Translations under genes and position numbers: made by a program
Assembly (NCBI RefSeq): GCF_900007165.1
Contig: NZ_CYGY02000023.1
Coordinates: 310,001 to 374,000 of the forward strand
Origin: Paraburkholderia piptadeniae
GTDB lineage: Bacteria > Pseudomonadota > Gammaproteobacteria > Burkholderiales > Burkholderiaceae
Reading direction: 5' to 3'
DNA length: 64,000 nt
Notes under the pieces: model-generated
What the model saw: only the letters and a program-made list of their open reading frames with translations
What the model was told of the DNA's origin: nothing
Databases searched by the model: none
Part shown: in pieces, positions 29,406 through 39,304 of the stretch
Layout of the letters: each line of letters opens with the position of its first letter
How positions within the stretch are numbered: position 1 is the first letter of the stretch

Positions 29406-31070
29406 ATGGATATAGTCTTTACCGTTCTGATCCTGCTGCTCGCCGTTGCCGCTTCCGGAGTCGTCGTGCGGCTGGTGCCGTTCAGGCTGCCGCTGCCGCT
29501 CGTGCAGATCGCGTTCGGCGCGCTGCTCGCATGGCCGCGCCTCGGCTTGCATGTGACGTTCGATCCCGAGCTCTTCATGATGCTGTTCATTCCGCCGCTG
29601 CTGTTCGCAGACGGCTGGCGCATACCCAAGCGCGAGTTCTTCATGCAGCGCCGCGCGATCCTGATGCTCGCGCTCGGCCTCGTGTTCATGACGGTCGTCG
29701 CCGTCGGCTATTTCATTCACGCGATGGTGCCGTCGATGCCGCTGCCCGTCGCGTTCGCGCTCGCCGCCGTGCTCTCGCCGACTGACGCCGTCGCGCTGTC
29801 CGGCATCGCGGGCCGCAACCGGCTGCCCGAGCATCTGATGCACATCCTCGAAGGCGAAGCGCTGATGAACGACGCGTCGGGCCTCGTCGCGTTGAAGTTC
29901 GCGGTGGCCGCCGCGCTGACGGGTGTGTTCTCGCTGCGCGATGCGTCGGTGAGCTTCGTGATCATCGCGCTCGGCGGACTGGCGACAGGCGCGGCCGTCA
30001 GTTGGCTCTTCAGCTACGCGTCGACGCGCATTCTCAATCTCACGGAAGAAGGCGACCCCGCGCCCGGCGTCGTGATGACGCTGCTGATTCCGTTCGCCGC
30101 GTATCTGTTCGCCGAGCACTTTGGCTTCTCGGGCATTCTCGCCGCCGTCGCAGCGGGCATGACGATGAACTACTCGACGTTCGCCGCCGCGAGCCCGGCG
30201 TCGGCGCGCGTGCGGGCGAGCGTCACGTGGACGATGATCGAGTTCATCTTCAACGGCATGGTCTTCATTCTGCTCGGGCTGCAGCTTCCGCATATCATCG
30301 GCCGCGCGCTGCTCGATGCGCATGAGGAACAGAGCGGCTCAGAGTTGCGGCTGATCCTCTATGTCGCCGCCGTTTCCGTTGCGCTCTATGCGCTGCGTTT
30401 CGTGTGGGTGTGGCTGCTGCGCTGGTTCGCGAGCCGCGGCGCGGCGAAGCACGGCGTCGCGAACGCGGTGCCAGGGCTGCGCACCGTATCGATGACGACG
30501 ATCGCGGGCGTGCGCGGCGCGGTGACACTCGCGGGCGTGCTGTCATTGCCCGTCGCGTTGTCGAACGGACAGCCGCTGCCGGGACGCGATCTCGCGATCT
30601 TCATCGCGTCGGGCGTGATTCTCGTGTCCCTCGTGGTGGCCGTGGCCGGCTTGCCGTTGCTGATGAACGGCGCGCGACGCCGCGCCGATCCGCACGCGGC
30701 CGAGGAACGCGCGGCGCGCATTCAGGCCGCGCAGGCGGCGATTCGCGCGATCGACGAGTTGCACGAAACATTGACGGCCGATCTCGACGAAGCGGCATCG
30801 GCGCATGCCGCCGATGTGACGGCGCGCGTGATGGGCATCTACCGCAGGCGTCTCGCGACGCTGGACGACGACATCGGTCCCGCTGACAAAGCGCGGCGCG
30901 GCGAAGCACTGGAATTTCAGATGAAGCTCGCGGCGATGCGCGCCGAGCGCGCGACGCTGCTCGACATGCGCAGCAGGCTGCGGATCAACGACGACACGAT
31001 GAACAAGCTGATGCGCGAAGTCGATCTGTCGGAGACGGCACTGCTCACGCGCGGGAAAGAGAAGGACTGA
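29406..31070 (+). CDS. Na+/H+ antiporter (CPA1/NhaP-type)
   Basis: The 554-residue inner-membrane protein has about twelve hydrophobic segments and the CPA1 ion-binding motifs: SPTDAVALSGI near residue 122 and GEALMNDASGLVALKF near residue 155. A cytosolic helical tail of about 130 residues (AEERAARIQAAQAAIRAI onwards) is typical of the bacterial Na+/H+ antiporter TIGR00831-like group. It exchanges Na+ or K+ for protons. The start MDIVFTVL was chosen because the first TM segment begins there; the open frame extends further upstream without support. Confidence 0.92.
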   Translation: MDIVFTVLILLLAVAASGVVVRLVPFRLPLPLVQIAFGALLAWPRLGLHVTFDPELFMMLFIPPLLFADGWRIPKREFFMQRRAILMLALGLVFMTVVAVGYFIHAMVPSMPLPVAFALAAVLSPTDAVALSGIAGRNRLPEHLMHILEGEALMNDASGLVALKFAVAAALTGVFSLRDASVSFVIIALGGLATGAAVSWLFSYASTRILNLTEEGDPAPGVVMTLLIPFAAYLFAEHFGFSGILAAVAAGMTMNYSTFAAASPASARVRASVTWTMIEFIFNGMVFILLGLQLPHIIGRALLDAHEEQSGSELRLILYVAAVSVALYALRFVWVWLLRWFASRGAAKHGVANAVPGLRTVSMTTIAGVRGAVTLAGVLSLPVALSNGQPLPGRDLAIFIASGVILVSLVVAVAGLPLLMNGARRRADPHAAEERAARIQAAQAAIRAIDELHETLTADLDEAASAHAADVTARVMGIYRRRLATLDDDIGPADKARRGEALEFQMKLAAMRAERATLLDMRSRLRINDDTMNKLMREVDLSETALLTRGKEKD

Positions 31071-31144
31071 GACGGTGCGGATCGAAACGGCGCCTCATGA
31101 GCCAAGCGACTCCGGGCGCCGGTTCTTTCATCAACGAGAAAGCG

Positions 31145-32452
31145 TCAGACGGCCGGTTCTTGCGGGCCTTTACGACGCAGCAGCGCATACAGGATGATCG
31201 CGCCAAACGTCGCCGTGCCGATGCCGCCCAGCGCGAAGCCGCCGAACTTCAGCGAGAAGTCGCCCGCGCCCAGCACCAGCGTCACGGCCGCGACGATCAG
31301 GTTGCGGTTGTCGGAGAAGTTGACCTTGTTGACGACCCAGATGCGCGCGCCCGTCACCGCGATCAGCCCGAACACGACGATCGACACGCCGCCCAGCACC
31401 GGGCCCGGAATCGTCTGGATCACCGCGCCGAACTTCGGCGAGAAGCCGAGCACCAGCGCGATCACGGCGGCGATCACGAACACGAGCGTCGAGTAGATCT
31501 TCGTGACGGCCATCACGCCGATGTTTTCCGCGTACGTCGTCACGCCCGTGCCGCCCGCGAAGCCCGACACCACAGTCGCGAGACCGTCGCCGATGAACGC
31601 GCGGCCGATGTAGCGGTCCAGGTTCTGCCCCGTCATCGCGCTCACGGCCTTGATGTGCCCGAGGTTCTCCGCGACGAGAATCACCGCGACGGGCGCGAGC
31701 AGCGTCATCGCCTGGCCGTTGAAGGCGGGCGCCATGAAATGCGGCATGCCGAACCACGGCGCGTTGGCGACGATCGCAAAGTCGATCGGCTTGCCCATGC
31801 CCATGCCGTTCGTGACGACGGCGTAGATCGCGTAGGCGATCAGCAGGCCGACGAGAATCAGCAGACGCTGCAGCATGCCGTGCGCGAACACGGCCACGGC
31901 GCCGACGCACAGCACCGTCACCAGCGCCATGTACGAATCGAATGGGCTGCCGCTCACGCCCTTGACGGCGATCGGCGCGAGATTCAGGCCGATCACCGCG
32001 ACGATCGAGCCCGTCACGACGGGCGGCATCAGTGTTTCGATCCACGCCGTGCCGATGGCCGACACGATCAGCCCGATGATGATGTACGCCACGCCACACG
32101 CGATGATCCCGCCCAGCGCAACGGGGATGTTCGGGTTCGGCCCTTGCCCCGTATAGCCCGTAATCGCGATCACGAGACCGATGAACGCGAAGCTCGAACC
32201 AAGATAGCTCGGCACGCGGCCCCCGACCAGCACGAAGAACAGCAACGTGCCGATACCCGACATGAAGATGCACAGATTGGGATCGAAGCCCATCAGCAGC
32301 GGCGCGAGCACCGTCGAGCCGAACATCGCGACGACGTGCTGGACGCCCATCGCGAGCATCGACGGGCCGGGCAATCGCTCGTCGGTGTTGACGACGCGCC
32401 CTTCGACGCTCTTCGGCTGGACGCGCCAGCGCGGAAAATAGGAATCGGCCAT
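31145..32452 (-). CDS. uraA: NCS2 uracil/xanthine permease (UraA-like)
   Basis: The 435-residue inner-membrane protein has 14 predicted TM segments and NCS2 signatures. These are QHVVAMFGSTVLAPLLMG at residues 38-55, PSYLGSSFAFIG near residue 85, AVILVAENLGHIKAVSAMTGQ near residue 255 with the functional Glu, and GVTTYAENIGVMAVTKIYST near residue 305. The latter two resemble uracil permeases more than purine permeases. It imports uracil with protons. It is monocistronic. Confidence 0.92.
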   Translation of the reverse strand: MADSYFPRWRVQPKSVEGRVVNTDERLPGPSMLAMGVQHVVAMFGSTVLAPLLMGFDPNLCIFMSGIGTLLFFVLVGGRVPSYLGSSFAFIGLVIAITGYTGQGPNPNIPVALGGIIACGVAYIIIGLIVSAIGTAWIETLMPPVVTGSIVAVIGLNLAPIAVKGVSGSPFDSYMALVTVLCVGAVAVFAHGMLQRLLILVGLLIAYAIYAVVTNGMGMGKPIDFAIVANAPWFGMPHFMAPAFNGQAMTLLAPVAVILVAENLGHIKAVSAMTGQNLDRYIGRAFIGDGLATVVSGFAGGTGVTTYAENIGVMAVTKIYSTLVFVIAAVIALVLGFSPKFGAVIQTIPGPVLGGVSIVVFGLIAVTGARIWVVNKVNFSDNRNLIVAAVTLVLGAGDFSLKFGGFALGGIGTATFGAIILYALLRRKGPQEPAV

Positions 32453-32776
32453 CGCGGGGGCTCTCCTCTATTGGCGTAGATCTTGTGTGGGGTGCGCGCC
32501 GCGTGTGCGGCGCGGTCCAGGATGGGATTCTTGAACTACGCGCGAGTGTACGGAGAGCGCCTGGCGCTGACAAGCCGCGCAAAATGCGCGGGCGCGACGG
32601 CATCGCCCGGTGTTGTTTCGAAGCGAAAACACGGCGATGGCGGTTTTCCGACTGCGCCTGGTGGGCCGTCGCGGCCACCTATTTTTTGAGCAAGCCGGAA
32701 TCACGGCTCACACGGAACGCCGCTGGCTCCGCATGCGTGCATGCTTCTCGGAAGAGAGCTTTGGGAATTATCTGAT
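32453..32776. other. Gene-free stretch upstream of the permease
   Basis: Short plus-strand open frames are present between 32483 and 32775, but none has a ribosome site or recognisable domain. The permease promoter (minus strand) must lie at the left edge. Confidence 0.35.
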
Positions 32777-32805
32777 ATGAGAACGGATGCCGCCCTCTCT
32801 ACACT
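32777..32805 (+). promoter_or_regulatory. Candidate sigma-70 promoter for an orphan transcript
   Basis: ATGAGA (32777-32782, four of six matches to TTGACA), a 17-bp spacer and TACACT (32800-32805, four of six matches to TATAAT) form a plausible promoter. Its predicted start near 32812 lies upstream of a strong terminator with no protein gene between. Confidence 0.35.
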
Positions 32806-32811
32806 GCAACG

Positions 32812-32901
32812 GCTGCGTGACCCCGATTGATTGAGTAGCGCTAGCGATGTTGTAACTCTCCGACTTTCCGCTCATGCTCCCCGGCATGAGCGGTTTTTTT
32901 T
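32812..32901 (+). ncRNA. Candidate small RNA of about 90 nt
   Basis: No protein gene exists on the plus strand between the divergent permease start and the next convergent stop, yet a textbook plus-strand terminator ends at 32901 and a promoter-like pair sits at 32777-32805. The simplest reading is a small regulatory RNA of roughly 90 nt with a 3' intrinsic terminator, as in Hfq-dependent RNAs. The 5' end is inferred. It could instead be a leftover terminator. Confidence 0.45.
32868..32901 (+). terminator. Strong Rho-independent terminator (plus strand)
   Basis: CCGCTCATGC (32868-32877) and GCATGAGCGG (32884-32893) form a perfect 10-bp stem with a 6-nt loop and are followed by eight T residues. 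On the minus strand there is no T-run, so direction is clear. Confidence 0.85.
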
Positions 32902-32968
32902 CGCCGTCAGCTTTTGCGTGTCCTTATGCAGACCGCATTGCTTGCGTCGAAGCATGGACCTGAGCCAA

Positions 32969-35908
32969 TCATTCGGTGGTCCCGCGCAACGCGTCGATCA
33001 GTTCGAGCGGATCGAACGGCTTGCGCAATTGCGCCGCTTCTTGCAATTGCGACTGCTGTTCGGCTGACAGCGGCGCATCCGAGCCCGTAACGAAGATCAC
33101 GCGCATGTCCGGTTGCCGCGCCCTCGCATCGAGCGCAAGCTCGACACCCGACGCGCCCACAAGCCCCACATCCGTCAACAGCACGTCGAACGTCTCGTCG
33201 TTCAACATCTGTAGTGCCTGTTCCGCGTCCTGCGCTTCGGCGACTTCGAGCCCGAACGTGCGCAGCAGCTCCGCCGTGCTGACGCGAACCAGTTCGTCAT
33301 CCTCGACGAACAGCACACGCAGATTGCGAATCGCATCGAACGTCTCGTTGTTGCCGCGATCGACCAGCCGCACGGTCTGCGAGTCTTCCGCCTGCATCGT
33401 GACCGCGTCGTGCGGGCGTGCGTACTGCGCGCGCAACGTGTGAAGCAGCTTGCGCGCGAGCGCGTCCTTCGAATACGGCTTGCTGAGCAGTTCGACGCCT
33501 TGGTCGAGACGCCCCGCATGCACGATCGCGTTATCCGTGTAGCCCGACGTAAACAGCACCGCGATGCCGGGCTGCCGCTCGCGCACCTTGCGCGCCAGTT
33601 CGGTGCTGCGCATCGACCCGGGCATCACGACATCGGTGAAGAGCAGATCGATCGGCACGCCGCTCTCGACGATCGCGAGCGCGCTCTGCGCATCCTTCGC
33701 CTTCAGAACGCGATAGCCCAGCGACGCCAGCATCTCGACGACCGTGGTACGCACGTCCTCATCGTCCTCGACGATGAGGATCGTTTCGGCGCCGCCTGTC
33801 GCCGGACCGGCGTCGACATCCGTTTCGAGGTCTTCTTCGTCGCGCACTCGCGGCAGATAGAGGCGGATCGTCGTGCCGTGTCCGGGCTCGCTATAGATCT
33901 TCACGTGACCGCCCGACTGCTTGACGAACCCATACACCATGCTCAGGCCCAGGCCCGTGCCCTGGCCTTCGGGCTTCGTCGTGAAGAACGGTTCGAATAC
34001 GTGCTCCTGCACATCGGCCGACATGCCCGAGCCCGTATCGGTGACGGCGAGCATCACGTACTGCCCCGGCGTCACTTCGGCGTGGCGCCTCGCGTACGCA
34101 TCGTCGAGCGACGCGTTGCCCGCTTCGATGGTGAGCTTGCCGTGGTCGTCCATCGCATCGCGCGCGTTGATCGCGAGATTGAGCAGCGCGTTCTCGACCT
34201 GAAACGGATCGACGAGCGTATTCCACAGGCCGCCCGAGACGATCGTCTCGATCTCGATGCCGTCGCCGAGCGCGCGGCGCAGCATGTCGTCGAGGCCGCG
34301 CACGAAGCGCCCGAGGTTCACCACTTTCGGCGCGAGCGGCTGACGCCTGCCGAACGCGAGCAGTTGCGACGCGAGCTTCGCGCCGCGCGCGACGCCTGCG
34401 AGCGCATTGCGCACGCGTTGCGCGGGCCGCTCGGAACCGGCGACATCGTCGGCGAGCAGTTGCAGATTGCCGCCGATCACCTGAAGCAGATTGTTGAAGT
34501 CGTGCGCGACGCCGCCCGTCAGATTGCCGATCGCTTCCATCTTCTGCGCAACGCGCAACGCTTCTTCGGCGTGCCGCAGCGCCTCCTGCGTTTCGCGGTC
34601 GCTCGTCACGTCGCGGCCGACGCCGTGAATCCGCTTCGTATCCGGATCGAGCGAGAACGTCCATGCGATCCAGCGCCACGAGCCGTCGATATGCTTCAGG
34701 CGGTTTTCGAAGCGCACGGGCGCGCCCGTGCGCCGCAAGTCGTCGAGACGCACGTTCACCATCGCGAGATCGTCGTGATGAATCAGCGTGAAGTACGACT
34801 GTTGCGCGAGCCAGTGCGTGTCGTGGCCGAGCAGGCGCGTCCACGATGGGCTCACGCGCTGCAACTCGCCATTGAAGCCCACGACCACCAGCAGTTCCTC
34901 GACGAAGTCCCACAGACGGTCGCGATCCGCGACGGCTTCGGCAACGCGCGCCTCCAGCGTTTCGTTCAGCTCGCGAAGCGCTTCTTCGACCCTCGTGCGC
35001 TCGACGATTTCGCGTTGCGCGGCCTGGTCCGGGCGCGCATTGTCGATGGCCGTCGCGGCCTGCGCAGCGATGCCTTCGACAATGCGCCCGTCGCGCGCAG
35101 TGAACACGCCCGGCTTCGGATGGCCGAAGAAGAGTCCGCCGAGCACCTCGCCCGTTCGCGACAAGACGGGCGCGGCGGCATGATCGGCGGAAATGCCGCT
35201 CGCGCCGACCAGCGACGCCACAGTGCTGCCCGGCTCGGCCCGATAGAAGAGCGCGAGTGCGACCTCGTACGGATCGCTCTTCAGCACGAGCACGCTGTCT
35301 TCGCGGACGTCGCGCCACGACGGCGTGTCGCGTGTCGCGGCGCCGATCTCGCGCAACAGCCGCAACTGCCGTTCGCCGAGCACGCGCACGGTGTCGTCGC
35401 TGTTCGCGCAGATGATGCCGCCCATGCCGCCGCTGTCGTCGGAAATCGGGCTGTACGAGAACGTGTAGTACGTCTCTTCCGGATAGCCGTTGCGCTCCAA
35501 GATCAGGAGCTTCTGTTCGTCGAACGTGCCTTCCGTGCCTGTGAGCGCGGTTTGCAGCAGCGGACGGATATCGCTCCAGAGCTCGCGCCATGCGACCGAC
35601 GCCGGCTGCCCGAGCGCGGCGGGATGCTTGCCGCCGATGATCGACTTGTACGGATCGTTGTAGAAGGCGATGAGATCCCGTCCCCAGCCGATCCACATCG
35701 GCTGGCGCGACGTCAGCATGATACGGATCGCCGTCTTCAGGCTTTGCGGCCATGCTTCGGGCTCGCCGAGCGGCGTCGCGCGCCAGTCGAAGCCGCGTAT
35801 CAGGCTGCCCATCTCGCCGCCGCCCGCGAGAAAGCCCGGCGCCGTGCTGCCCGCGAGCGCCGCGTCCACCTCAGCTTGCGCGCCCGCCATCGTGTTGTCC
35901 GGTTTCAT
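32969..35908 (-). CDS. Hybrid sensor histidine kinase with two receiver domains
   Basis: The 979-residue soluble protein reads PAS-like (about 40-170), degenerate GAF-like (170-300), coiled coil (310-335), PAS (340-440), HisKA with H469 in [12 protein letters not shown], HATPase_c with N, D-G-G and GTGLGLS boxes (565-690), REC1 (710-825, phospho-acceptor D759) and REC2 (860-975, D913). The start MKPDN with AGGTGAGG upstream is preferred; an ATG 15 codons earlier is possible. It lies downstream of the stressosome genes on the same strand with a gap of about 230 bp, so it may be in the same regulon. There is no output domain in the protein. Confidence 0.92.
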   Translation of the reverse strand: MKPDNTMAGAQAEVDAALAGSTAPGFLAGGGEMGSLIRGFDWRATPLGEPEAWPQSLKTAIRIMLTSRQPMWIGWGRDLIAFYNDPYKSIIGGKHPAALGQPASVAWRELWSDIRPLLQTALTGTEGTFDEQKLLILERNGYPEETYYTFSYSPISDDSGGMGGIICANSDDTVRVLGERQLRLLREIGAATRDTPSWRDVREDSVLVLKSDPYEVALALFYRAEPGSTVASLVGASGISADHAAAPVLSRTGEVLGGLFFGHPKPGVFTARDGRIVEGIAAQAATAIDNARPDQAAQREIVERTRVEEALRELNETLEARVAEAVADRDRLWDFVEELLVVVGFNGELQRVSPSWTRLLGHDTHWLAQQSYFTLIHHDDLAMVNVRLDDLRRTGAPVRFENRLKHIDGSWRWIAWTFSLDPDTKRIHGVGRDVTSDRETQEALRHAEEALRVAQKMEAIGNLTGGVAHDFNNLLQVIGGNLQLLADDVAGSERPAQRVRNALAGVARGAKLASQLLAFGRRQPLAPKVVNLGRFVRGLDDMLRRALGDGIEIETIVSGGLWNTLVDPFQVENALLNLAINARDAMDDHGKLTIEAGNASLDDAYARRHAEVTPGQYVMLAVTDTGSGMSADVQEHVFEPFFTTKPEGQGTGLGLSMVYGFVKQSGGHVKIYSEPGHGTTIRLYLPRVRDEEDLETDVDAGPATGGAETILIVEDDEDVRTTVVEMLASLGYRVLKAKDAQSALAIVESGVPIDLLFTDVVMPGSMRSTELARKVRERQPGIAVLFTSGYTDNAIVHAGRLDQGVELLSKPYSKDALARKLLHTLRAQYARPHDAVTMQAEDSQTVRLVDRGNNETFDAIRNLRVLFVEDDELVRVSTAELLRTFGLEVAEAQDAEQALQMLNDETFDVLLTDVGLVGASGVELALDARARQPDMRVIFVTGSDAPLSAEQQSQLQEAAQLRKPFDPLELIDALRGTTE

Positions 35909-36138
35909 CGACGCAGCCTCACCTGTCCCGCCGTATTGCCCGCGCGCATGCATGCTGCCATTGCCGGATGCGCCGTTCGCCCGTGCCTGCCGTTGTTGCC
36001 TGCTGCCTGCTGCCTGCTTGCTGCTTGCTGCCTGCTAACTGTTCGTCAACTACGCTGCTGTTTTCGCTAGTCCCCTTTGCCCGTTGTTTTTGTCCGCGGC
36101 CTCTTTCTCTCCTTGTTTTGAACTCGTCTTGTTCGAAC

Positions 36139-37725
36139 TCACTCCGTCACGTCCGAACGCACGGGCGTGCCCGGATTGCGCGGCGAGCCAAGCGCGCCGT
36201 CCGCTGCGATCACGCGCTCGATATCGTCGAGCGAAGCCGGCTTCACGAGGTGATGATCGAAGCCTGCATCGTGCGTGCGCTGCCGGTCGCTGTCCTGTCC
36301 GTAGCCCGTCAGCGCGATCAGCAATGCGTTCGCCGACGCGGGCTCGGCCCGCAACGCGCGCGCGACGTGATAGCCGTCGATGCCCGGCAAGCCGATATCG
36401 AGCAGCACTACTTCCGGCCTGAACCCGGGCGCGGCCGCGATCGCCGCCGCGCCGTCGTACAACACGCGAACTTCGTGCCCGAGCATTTCGAGCAGGATCG
36501 ACATCGACTCCGCGCCATCGACGCTGTCGTCGACCACCATCACGCGTCGCTTCGCACCGGGTGCGCGCGCGGAAGACTCCGCGCCGTCGTCGGGCGTGTC
36601 GCCGCATGCGGGCGCGCCCTCGTCCGTCTGCTGCGCGACGGGCAGCGTGACGACGAACTCCGAGCCCATGCCCGCGCCCGCCGAAAACGCTTCGATCGTG
36701 CCGCCGTGCAGTTCGCTGAGCGTCTTCGCGAGCGACAGTCCGATGCCCAGCCCGCCTTCGGAACGCGCGAGCGAATCTTCGGACTGCATGAACAGATTGA
36801 ACACGTCGGCCAGTTCGTTCGGCGGAATGCCGATGCCATTGTCGCGCACGCGAATCGCGACGCTGCCGTCCGTCTCGCTCACAACGAGATGGATCTCGCC
36901 GCCCTCCGGCGTGTACTTCGCCGCATTCGACAGAAGATTGCCGATGACCTGCGCGACACGAATCGCGTCGCCGCGAATCATGCACGGCTCGTCGGGCATG
37001 CTGACGCGCAGCGCGTGATGCTTTCTGTCGATGAACGGCTGGTTCGTCTCCACCGCTGTCGCGACAGCCGCCGCGATGTCGACACATTCCAGTCGCAGCG
37101 AAATCTTGCCGTGCGTGATGCGCGACACGTCGAGCAGATCGTCGACGAGCCGGCTCAGATGCTCGACCTGCCGGCGCGCGATCATGCGCGCATCGCGCAA
37201 CGCGTCGTCGTTTGCGTTATGACGCGGGTCCATCAGCTCGACGGCATTGCGGATCGGCGCGAGCGGGTTGCGCAATTCGTGCGCGAGCGTGGCGAGAAAC
37301 TGGTCCTTGCGGCGATCCGCGTCGCGCAGCGCTTCTTCCGCGCGATGCAGCCGCAACAGCGCGCGCACGTTGGCGACGAGTTCCGCGGGCTCGATCGGCT
37401 CGGTCAGATAGCTGTCCGCGCCACCGTCGAGCGCGCGGACCTTGTCGAACGACTGCACGGCGGCGGCCGACGTTTGCAGGATGAGCGTCGAGCGCGTCTG
37501 CGGATCGCGCTTGAGGATCGAGCACACTTCGATGCCGCTGATGTCCGGCAGCTTCACGTCGAGAAGCACGAGCGCGGGCTTGTGCGTGCGCACCTGATCG
37601 AGCGCGCCCTGGCCCGACGCCGCCTCGATCACCTCGAAACCGGCGTGCACGAGCACGCGCGTTTTCGCATAGCGCGCGCCGTCGTTGTCGTCGACGTTGA
37701 GAACGAGGGGAGCGGCAAGCGTCAT
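36139..37725 (-). CDS. REC-HisKA-HATPase-REC hybrid kinase
   Basis: The 528-residue protein begins with a receiver domain (1-120, D56 in VLLDVKLPD), followed by HisKA (H149 in LAHELRNPL), HATPase (255-365, with DNGIGI and GLGIGLSLAK) and a C-terminal receiver (394-515, D443 in LLDIGLPG). An N-terminal receiver ahead of the kinase is typical of relay modules that take phosphate from another kinase. Its ATG overlaps the stop of the upstream kinase gene (ATGA), tying it to the stressosome operon. Confidence 0.93.
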   Translation of the reverse strand: MTLAAPLVLNVDDNDGARYAKTRVLVHAGFEVIEAASGQGALDQVRTHKPALVLLDVKLPDISGIEVCSILKRDPQTRSTLILQTSAAAVQSFDKVRALDGGADSYLTEPIEPAELVANVRALLRLHRAEEALRDADRRKDQFLATLAHELRNPLAPIRNAVELMDPRHNANDDALRDARMIARRQVEHLSRLVDDLLDVSRITHGKISLRLECVDIAAAVATAVETNQPFIDRKHHALRVSMPDEPCMIRGDAIRVAQVIGNLLSNAAKYTPEGGEIHLVVSETDGSVAIRVRDNGIGIPPNELADVFNLFMQSEDSLARSEGGLGIGLSLAKTLSELHGGTIEAFSAGAGMGSEFVVTLPVAQQTDEGAPACGDTPDDGAESSARAPGAKRRVMVVDDSVDGAESMSILLEMLGHEVRVLYDGAAAIAAAPGFRPEVVLLDIGLPGIDGYHVARALRAEPASANALLIALTGYGQDSDRQRTHDAGFDHHLVKPASLDDIERVIAADGALGSPRNPGTPVRSDVTE

Positions 37726-39167
37726 GACGCGCCTCCATGCGCGATGGCCGCACCGCCCGTTGCGCCACCTGTCGCGCCGTCCGCTCCCGATGCGGCGATG
37801 GCTTCAGCCTTCACCGGCAACGTCGCGTAGAAGGTCGAGCCGACGCCCGGCGCGCTGTCGACACCCGTATAGCCGCCGAGCAGCGCAGCGAGCTTGCGGC
37901 ACAGCGGCAAGCCGAGGCCCGTGCCCTTTACGCGCTGTTGCAGATGGTTCTGCACCTGGCCGAACTCTTCGAAGATCACTTGCTGGTGCTCCTCAGCGAT
38001 ACCAATGCCCGTATCGGACACGAAAAACGTCACCTGTTCGCCGCCCGCCTCCAGTCGCGCGCCCACGCGAATCTCCCCGCACTCGGTAAATTTGAGTGCG
38101 TTGGAGACGAAATTACGCAGTATCTGCGTGAGCTTGGCTTCGTCGCTGAAGATGGGTGGCAACCCGTATGTGTCCTCGAAGATCAGCTTCACGGCAGGGT
38201 TGGTCAACAGCGGCGTGAGCATTGCGCGCAGCGCCGCGAAGAGCCCCGAAACCGTGAACCAGACCGGCGTTACATCGGTGCGGCCCGCTTCGATCTTGGC
38301 CAGATCGAGCAGATCATTGACGAGTTCGGACAGATCCTCGGCCGATTTGCGGATGAGTAGCACTTGGCGTTCCTGCTCCGCCGACAGGTCGCCATCCAGC
38401 CGGTTCAGCAGCAGATTCGACAGCGCGCGGATCGAGCTGAGCGGCGTGCGCAACTCGTGACTCATGTTGGACAGGAAGCGCGATTTCATCGTGTCGGCGC
38501 GGCGCAGTTCGTCCGCGCGTTCGTCGAGCTCCGCGTACAGCGCGACCACGCCCCGGTTCGTCGCTTCGAGTTCCTGTGTCAGATGCACGAGCTCGTCCTG
38601 GCGGTCGCGCAGTTCCGTCAGCGTCGACAGCAGTTCGCGGTTCTGCTCGTGCACTTCGTCGATCGAACGGCGCGCGCCGGCCTTGCTGTCTTGCAGCGCA
38701 TTCTGCTGGACGAGGGCGCGCATGATCGCGTCGATGTCGGCCACGGCCACTTCCTGCCCGTCGTTCGGCAGGTAGCGCGCCATCGAAACCGTCGTGCCGC
38801 TTTGCGCCGACGATTCGATCGCGCAGTGGTCCATCAGCCGACGGCTGCCTGCGATGCCGAGGCCCATGCCCGTCGACGACCGGTACGTGCCGTCGAGCAC
38901 CGATTCGAGGTCGCGGATACCCGGTCCCTTGTCGCGCACGTCGATCTGAAACGCCTGGGGTTTCGCCGCGTCGTCGAAGGCAAACGACACTTCGCCGCCG
39001 TGCGCGTATTCGAATGCATTGCGCGCGATCTCCGATACCGCGCTTGCGATGCGTGTCTGGTCGAGCAGCGAGAAGCCGAGGCCAGCAGCAATCGAGCGCG
39101 CCTTGCGGCGCGCTGCGACGACGTCTTCCTCGGTATCTAGCCTGATCCGCAGTATGGGGGTCGTCAT
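37722..39167 (-). CDS. RsbW/RsbT-like ATPase fused to a histidine kinase
   Basis: The 481-residue protein has two GHKL ATPase domains. The first (1-135: SEIARNAFEYAHGG, DKGPGI, GMGLGIAGSRRL) is of the anti-sigma-factor/RsbT type. After a coiled coil (165-230) comes a classical HisKA (H237 in NMSHELRTPLSS) and a second ATPase (345-455: DTGIGI, GTGLGLPLCRKLA). The first domain is closely similar in plan to the RsbT-like protein and to the phosphatase's ATPase domain encoded upstream. Such a fusion would let stressosome components talk directly to a histidine kinase. The C terminus is a Gly/Ala-rich tail. The function is inference. Confidence 0.9.
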   Translation of the reverse strand: MTTPILRIRLDTEEDVVAARRKARSIAAGLGFSLLDQTRIASAVSEIARNAFEYAHGGEVSFAFDDAAKPQAFQIDVRDKGPGIRDLESVLDGTYRSSTGMGLGIAGSRRLMDHCAIESSAQSGTTVSMARYLPNDGQEVAVADIDAIMRALVQQNALQDSKAGARRSIDEVHEQNRELLSTLTELRDRQDELVHLTQELEATNRGVVALYAELDERADELRRADTMKSRFLSNMSHELRTPLSSIRALSNLLLNRLDGDLSAEQERQVLLIRKSAEDLSELVNDLLDLAKIEAGRTDVTPVWFTVSGLFAALRAMLTPLLTNPAVKLIFEDTYGLPPIFSDEAKLTQILRNFVSNALKFTECGEIRVGARLEAGGEQVTFFVSDTGIGIAEEHQQVIFEEFGQVQNHLQQRVKGTGLGLPLCRKLAALLGGYTGVDSAPGVGSTFYATLPVKAEAIAASGADGATGGATGGAAIAHGGAS

Positions 39168-39182
39168 GCTTGAAATTTACTC

Positions 39183-39304
39183 CTGTCGACCGGAGTTGGC
39201 GCTTTAGCGCCCTACTCTGGTCCCATGCAAAGCTGTCGACCGGAGTTGGTGCTTCAGCACTTACTCCCGTCCCATGCAGAGCACTTACTCCGGTCCTATG
39301 CAAG
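39183..39304. repeat. Tandem intergenic repeat (2.5 units of about 50 bp)
   Basis: Unit 1 is 39183-39232, unit 2 is 39233-39281 and a partial third is 39282-39304. Each full unit starts CTGTCGACCGGAGTTGG and ends CCCATGCAAAG or CCCATGCAGAG. Each full unit holds a small dyad, GGCGCTTTAGCGCC in unit 1 and GGTGCTTCAGCAC in unit 2, whose arms differ but still pair. The partial unit supplies the last codons and stop of the phosphatase gene that ends at 39285. It looks like a Burkholderia-type intergenic hairpin repeat. Confidence 0.75.

Noticed and set aside
33410..36070. Long plus-strand open frame across the hybrid kinase
   Set aside because: It is a shadow of the kinase gene on the other strand; composition is extreme in Arg and His.
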